From the NCBI GenBank assembly GCA_031266495.1, contig JAISAX010000417.1, positions 1 through 8,645 on the forward strand: a stretch of 8,645 bases of DNA. The letters run 5' to 3'. The position numbers and the translations under genes are program-made. Position 1 is the first letter of the stretch, and the number at the start of each line of letters is the position of its first letter. Origin of the DNA: Opitutaceae bacterium (GTDB taxonomy: Bacteria; Verrucomicrobiota; Verrucomicrobiae; Opitutales; Opitutaceae). Of this stretch, positions 5,951 through 8,645 are shown piece after piece. Below the pieces are notes generated by a model. It was not told the DNA's origin. It did not search any database and was given only the letters and a program-made list of their open reading frames with translations.

Positions 5951-6921
5951 TCACGACCCTCGTTTTTCGCGATAACCGTTTCAACCAGCGCAACCCGCCG
6001 CCGGAGGCGCTGGCCGCGCTGCGGCAGGACCCGGCGGTGATTCTCTGGATCGACCTGTCCGCGCCCACCGATGCCGAAATCAAATCCGTGCTCGAGGACA
6101 CCTTCGCCTTTCACCCGCTCGTCATCGAGGACTGCACCACCGATTCCCCTCTGCCCAAGCTCGAAGACTACGGCGACTACCTCTACCTCGTGATGCACGC
6201 GGTGGACTATTCGAGGACCGACAAGTTTTCCACGACCGAGCTCGATCTCATTCTCGGCAAAAACTTTCTCGTCACGCTGCACCGGCAGCCGCTCCGTCCG
6301 GTCGATCTTGCCATCGAGCGCGCCGTGAAGCTGCCGACCGTGGTGCGCGGTCCCGACCGTTTCGCGCACACGCTGCTCGACTTCATGGTCGAGGCCTACA
6401 AACCCGCGCTCGACGAACTCAATCGCGACTTGCGCGACATCGAGGTGGCGGCCTTGAGCAATGCGCCCGCGAGCGAACTTTTCCCGGGAGTGGTGGCCTT
6501 GCGCAAGGAGCTCTCGCAACTGCGCCAGATCGTGAAACCGCAGCGCGAGGTCGCCGCCCAGCTCGCCGGCCGCAAGTGGCGGCTGATCCGGCCCGTGATG
6601 GTGCCCTACCTGCGCGATCTCTCCGAGGAACTCGGGCGCATCGAGCAGCATGCCGTGGCCTGGGCCGACCAGTTGATCCTGTCGTTTCGCATCTATCTCA
6701 ACAAATCGAGCCACGAGGCCAACGACGGCATCCGCGTGCTGACGGCGCTGACGGCGCTGACGATCCCGCCGCTGCTGGTCGGCGGCTGGTACGGGATGAA
6801 TTTCAAGGCGATGGAAGGCGTCGAGTTGCACGCCCGCCATGCCTACCCGCTCGCGGCGAGCCTCACGGCTGCCTGCGTGCTGGCGATGCTGGCCTACATG
6901 CGCCGCAAAAAATGGCTGTGA
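5947..6921 (+). CDS. corA: CorA-family divalent metal ion transporter (second paralogue)
   Basis: 324-aa CorA-family protein, clearly a paralogue of the gene just upstream. The same blocks recur ('FAFHPLVIEDC', 'LPKLEDYGDYLYLVMHAVDY', 'TDKFSTTELD', 'VKPQREVAAQLA') and GMN falls at the same residues, 283-285. By eye, roughly half of positions in the soluble domain agree. The loop after GMN differs: 'YGMNFKAMEGVELH' has no MPEL, and this periplasmic loop helps gate and select ions in CorA. TM2 is about 299-317, with a basic tail 'RRKKWL'. The ATG at 5947 overlaps the previous stop as ATGA, so translation is probably coupled, with no strong ribosome site of its own. This is the most operon-like arrangement in the window and suggests co-expression, possibly mixed pentamers. 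Confidence 0.93.
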   Translation: MITTLVFRDNRFNQRNPPPEALAALRQDPAVILWIDLSAPTDAEIKSVLEDTFAFHPLVIEDCTTDSPLPKLEDYGDYLYLVMHAVDYSRTDKFSTTELDLILGKNFLVTLHRQPLRPVDLAIERAVKLPTVVRGPDRFAHTLLDFMVEAYKPALDELNRDLRDIEVAALSNAPASELFPGVVALRKELSQLRQIVKPQREVAAQLAGRKWRLIRPVMVPYLRDLSEELGRIEQHAVAWADQLILSFRIYLNKSSHEANDGIRVLTALTALTIPPLLVGGWYGMNFKAMEGVELHARHAYPLAASLTAACVLAMLAYMRRKKWL

Positions 6922-6940
6922 GCGCGCGCCGCGCTTTCTT
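6921..6940 (+). terminator. Probable rho-independent terminator of the CorA pair
   Basis: A perfect GC-rich 6-bp stem AGCGCG (6921-6926) / CGCGCT (6930-6935) with a 3-nt loop is followed directly by TTCTT. It starts on the last base of the second CorA stop codon and fills the 17-bp gap to the convergent TolA-like gene. The stem is short and the tail imperfect. Confidence 0.5.
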
Positions 6941-7670
6941 ACGGCTGGGGAGCTGCGGCGTGTTCGTTTTCCAGCTCGGCCTCGGCCGTTTTGGCGGCGG
7001 CCTCGCGGCGTTCGTTTTCCATCAGCACCTGCAGGTTGTAGTGCTGGCGAACCTTGTACTCCGGCGGATAAACGATCCGGTCAACCGGACGCACGGAGGC
7101 GATGGCGGAGAGTTGGCGGTCGCGCTCTTCCTGGGCCCGGAGGGCGGCGAGGCGGGCGGCTTCGCGGTCGGCGTCGCGGGCGGCTTCGGCCTGGCCTCTG
7201 TTCAGTTCGCCAGTGGCCTGAACCCGGGCAAGGGCATCCTGGCGCGCTTTTTCGGCGGCGGCCGCATCGCGGGCGCGCTGGTCGGCCAACTGGCGGGCCT
7301 CGGCATCGGCGCGGGCTTTTTCCGCGGCGAGTCGCTGTTGTGCGGCGGCGAGACGGGCGGCGGCCTCTTCCTGGCCGGCCTTTTCGGCAGCGACCCTGCG
7401 GGCTTCGGCTTCGGCGGCGGCGATCCGTGCGGCTTCGGCGGCCTCGGCATCCTTGCGCGCTTTCAATTCGGCGAGGCGGGTGGCCTCGGCCTCGGCGGCG
7501 GCGAGGCGGGCGGCTTCGGCGACGCGCTCGCGGCTGGCCTGTTCGCTGGCGGCAGCGGCCTCGGCTTCGCGGGTGCGGACGGCTTCCGCCTGCCAGCTTC
7601 GCCAGCCAAAGAACCCGGCCACGGCGAGGAGCAGAAAAATGATAATGGCAATAATACCGGTTTTTTTCAT
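6939..7670 (-). CDS. Membrane-anchored alanine-rich coiled-coil protein, TolA-like
   Basis: 243-aa protein with one N-terminal membrane segment (about 4-22, 'GIIAIIIFLLLAVAGFFGW') and a long Ala/Glu/Arg-rich helix (about 29-190) built of 'AEAEA.R.A' type runs. A non-repetitive tail starts at 192 ('SVRPVDRIVYPPEYKVRQHY'). The architecture resembles TolA (anchor plus periplasmic helix), but the tail is not a recognisable TolA or TonB C-terminal domain, and no tolQ, tolR, tolB or pal lies nearby. 'TolA-like' is therefore a description of shape. The ATG at 7670 is supported by a good AAAGGA site at 7675-7680 with 4-nt spacing, the clearest in the window; the longer reading frame upstream is not needed. 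A role spanning the periplasm is inferred. Confidence 0.8.
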   Translation of the reverse strand: MKKTGIIAIIIFLLLAVAGFFGWRSWQAEAVRTREAEAAAASEQASRERVAEAARLAAAEAEATRLAELKARKDAEAAEAARIAAAEAEARRVAAEKAGQEEAAARLAAAQQRLAAEKARADAEARQLADQRARDAAAAEKARQDALARVQATGELNRGQAEAARDADREAARLAALRAQEERDRQLSAIASVRPVDRIVYPPEYKVRQHYNLQVLMENERREAAAKTAEAELENEHAAAPQP

Positions 7671-7776
7671 AAAATCCTTTCGACCCGGGAATGGTGACAG
7701 GAAGACTGCGGACGGGAAGTTGAAAGTAATTGTGCCGTGCAAGAGGGTGTAACTCAAAGTGATGCCAGCAGGACAG

Positions 7777-7788
7777 GATTCCGGAATC
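7777..7788. other. 12-bp perfect palindrome in an intergenic gap
   Basis: GATTCCGGAATC is self-complementary and overlaps a hairpin CCGGA (7781-7785) / TCCGG (7789-7793). It sits in the 138-bp gap between the SUI1-type gene end and the TolA-like gene start. On the minus strand it could be a weak terminator (no T-run follows) or an operator. The rest of the gap shows nothing else recognisable. Confidence 0.25.
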
Positions 7789-7808
7789 TCCGGCTTTTCG
7801 ACAGCTCC

Positions 7809-8207
7809 CTATCCTCCGGCGAAGACCGGGCGGAAGCCGGCCTCGGCGAGGATGCGCGCGACGTCCTCGCGTTTGTCGCCCTGCACCTCGATCTGCCCGT
7901 CCTTGACCGTGCCGCCGCAGCCGCACGCCTTCTGCATTTTTTTCGCGAGTTGTTCCTTTTCCGGCAGGCCGATGCCGGCAAAACCGCGCACTACCGTCAC
8001 CGTCTTGCCGCCGCGGCCGGCCTTGCTGCGGACGATATCCACGCGACCCCGATTTTTCTTCGGGGCGTCACCGCCAGCCGCCGGCGGGCCGCCGGGCGGC
8101 AGGCCGAGGCCGGAGAGCGCGCCAAAGGGGGTTTGCCCGAGATCCTGCCCGCCGTCGGTGGCGAGCTTGCCCGGGCCGTTTCCGGGAGGGCGTTTGTTTC
8201 TGATCAT
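7809..8207 (-). CDS. yciH: SUI1/eIF1-family translation factor (YciH-like)
   Basis: 132-aa protein of the SUI1 (eIF1/YciH) family. In eukaryotes and archaea the domain acts on the small ribosomal subunit in start-codon selection; bacterial YciH is a non-essential relative that binds 30S. The domain spans about 55-128: 'GRVDIVRSKAGRGGKTVTVV' (54-73), 'LAKKMQKACGCGGTVKDGQI' (87-106), then 'EVQGDKREDVARILAEAGF'. The central 'CGCGGT' stretch and closing helix are diagnostic. Residues 1-50 form a Gly/Pro-rich, probably disordered extension ('GLPPGGPPAAGG'). The ATG at 8207 has GGGAG about 9 nt upstream on the minus strand. It is divergent from the 2-oxoglutarate dehydrogenase gene, with a 105-bp AT-richer gap that should hold both promoters; I could not fix boxes. 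Confidence 0.9.
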   Translation of the reverse strand: MIRNKRPPGNGPGKLATDGGQDLGQTPFGALSGLGLPPGGPPAAGGDAPKKNRGRVDIVRSKAGRGGKTVTVVRGFAGIGLPEKEQLAKKMQKACGCGGTVKDGQIEVQGDKREDVARILAEAGFRPVFAGG

Positions 8208-8312
8208 ATCCGTATCTCCCTGTAATTTTCAGAAGTTTCCATCCGTTTGTAATCACGTCTCGCGAAAAAACACATCCCGGCAATTATCAAGAGTGTTTTT
8301 ACGACGACAATC

Positions 8313-8645
<333 letters not shown>

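Noticed and set aside
4889..6840. Long minus-strand open frames opposite the two CorA genes (4889-5860 and 5872-6840)
   Set aside because: They mirror CorA codons, have low-complexity composition and no recognisable domain; the plus-strand frames carry complete CorA signatures.
3187..6921. A 1244-codon plus-strand open frame covering several genes
   Set aside because: Only its last 324 codons (from 5947) are a real CorA gene. The rest is antisense to the 460-aa protein or out of frame with the first CorA, and stays open because of high GC content.
7000..7620. Tandem DNA repeat with many ggcctcggc/gcggcttcgg units
   Set aside because: The repetitiveness is explained by Ala/Glu/Arg codons of the coiled-coil protein on the minus strand; unit lengths are irregular.

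Overview
The window is GC-rich bacterial DNA with long spurious antisense reading frames, little Shine-Dalgarno signal and several proteins of types I associate with Verrucomicrobiota. These are a TPR/secretin-N-terminus protein, a membrane-anchored protein with a 'LLGPDEY...LR...TESE' signature, and an alanine-rich TolA-like coiled-coil protein. A member of the Opitutaceae is my best guess. This rests on protein style, not on a phylogenetic marker. Both ends run into homopolymer tracts (poly-C near 60-83; C then G runs from about 8574), which look like contig-edge artefacts.

Layout, left to right. A solute-binding protein of the iron(III)/AfuA-FbpA-like class (93-1781, +) carries an AT-rich inverted repeat inside its reading frame. 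A 133-bp gap with a possible structured leader precedes a secreted TPR plus secretin-N-terminus-like protein (1915-2730, +) that appears truncated. Convergent to it is a complete dCMP deaminase (2760-3233, -). Beyond the deaminase start is a roughly 59-codon piece that looks like the C-terminal region of phosphoenolpyruvate carboxylase (about 3279-3455, +), with no rest of the gene. Next come a membrane-anchored protein of unknown function (3472-4854, -) and, divergent from it, two CorA-family transporter paralogues joined by an ATGA stop/start overlap (4982-5950 and 5947-6921, +). A probable terminator separates these from a convergent TolA-like coiled-coil protein (6939-7670, -). Last are a SUI1/eIF1-type (YciH-like) protein (7809-8207, -) and, divergent from it, the start of a 2-oxoglutarate dehydrogenase E1 gene (8313 to the edge, +).

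How the genes relate. Most are independently oriented single housekeeping or envelope genes. The only clear operon is the CorA pair, whose coupled translation would suit two subunits of one mixed channel or two related channels. The most unusual part is 1.9-3.5 kb, where an intact deaminase sits between a truncated gene and an isolated gene fragment, suggesting past rearrangement. I see no CRISPR array, tRNA, rRNA, transposase or phage gene, and no convincing new defence system. No gene-free stretch exceeds 300 bases.
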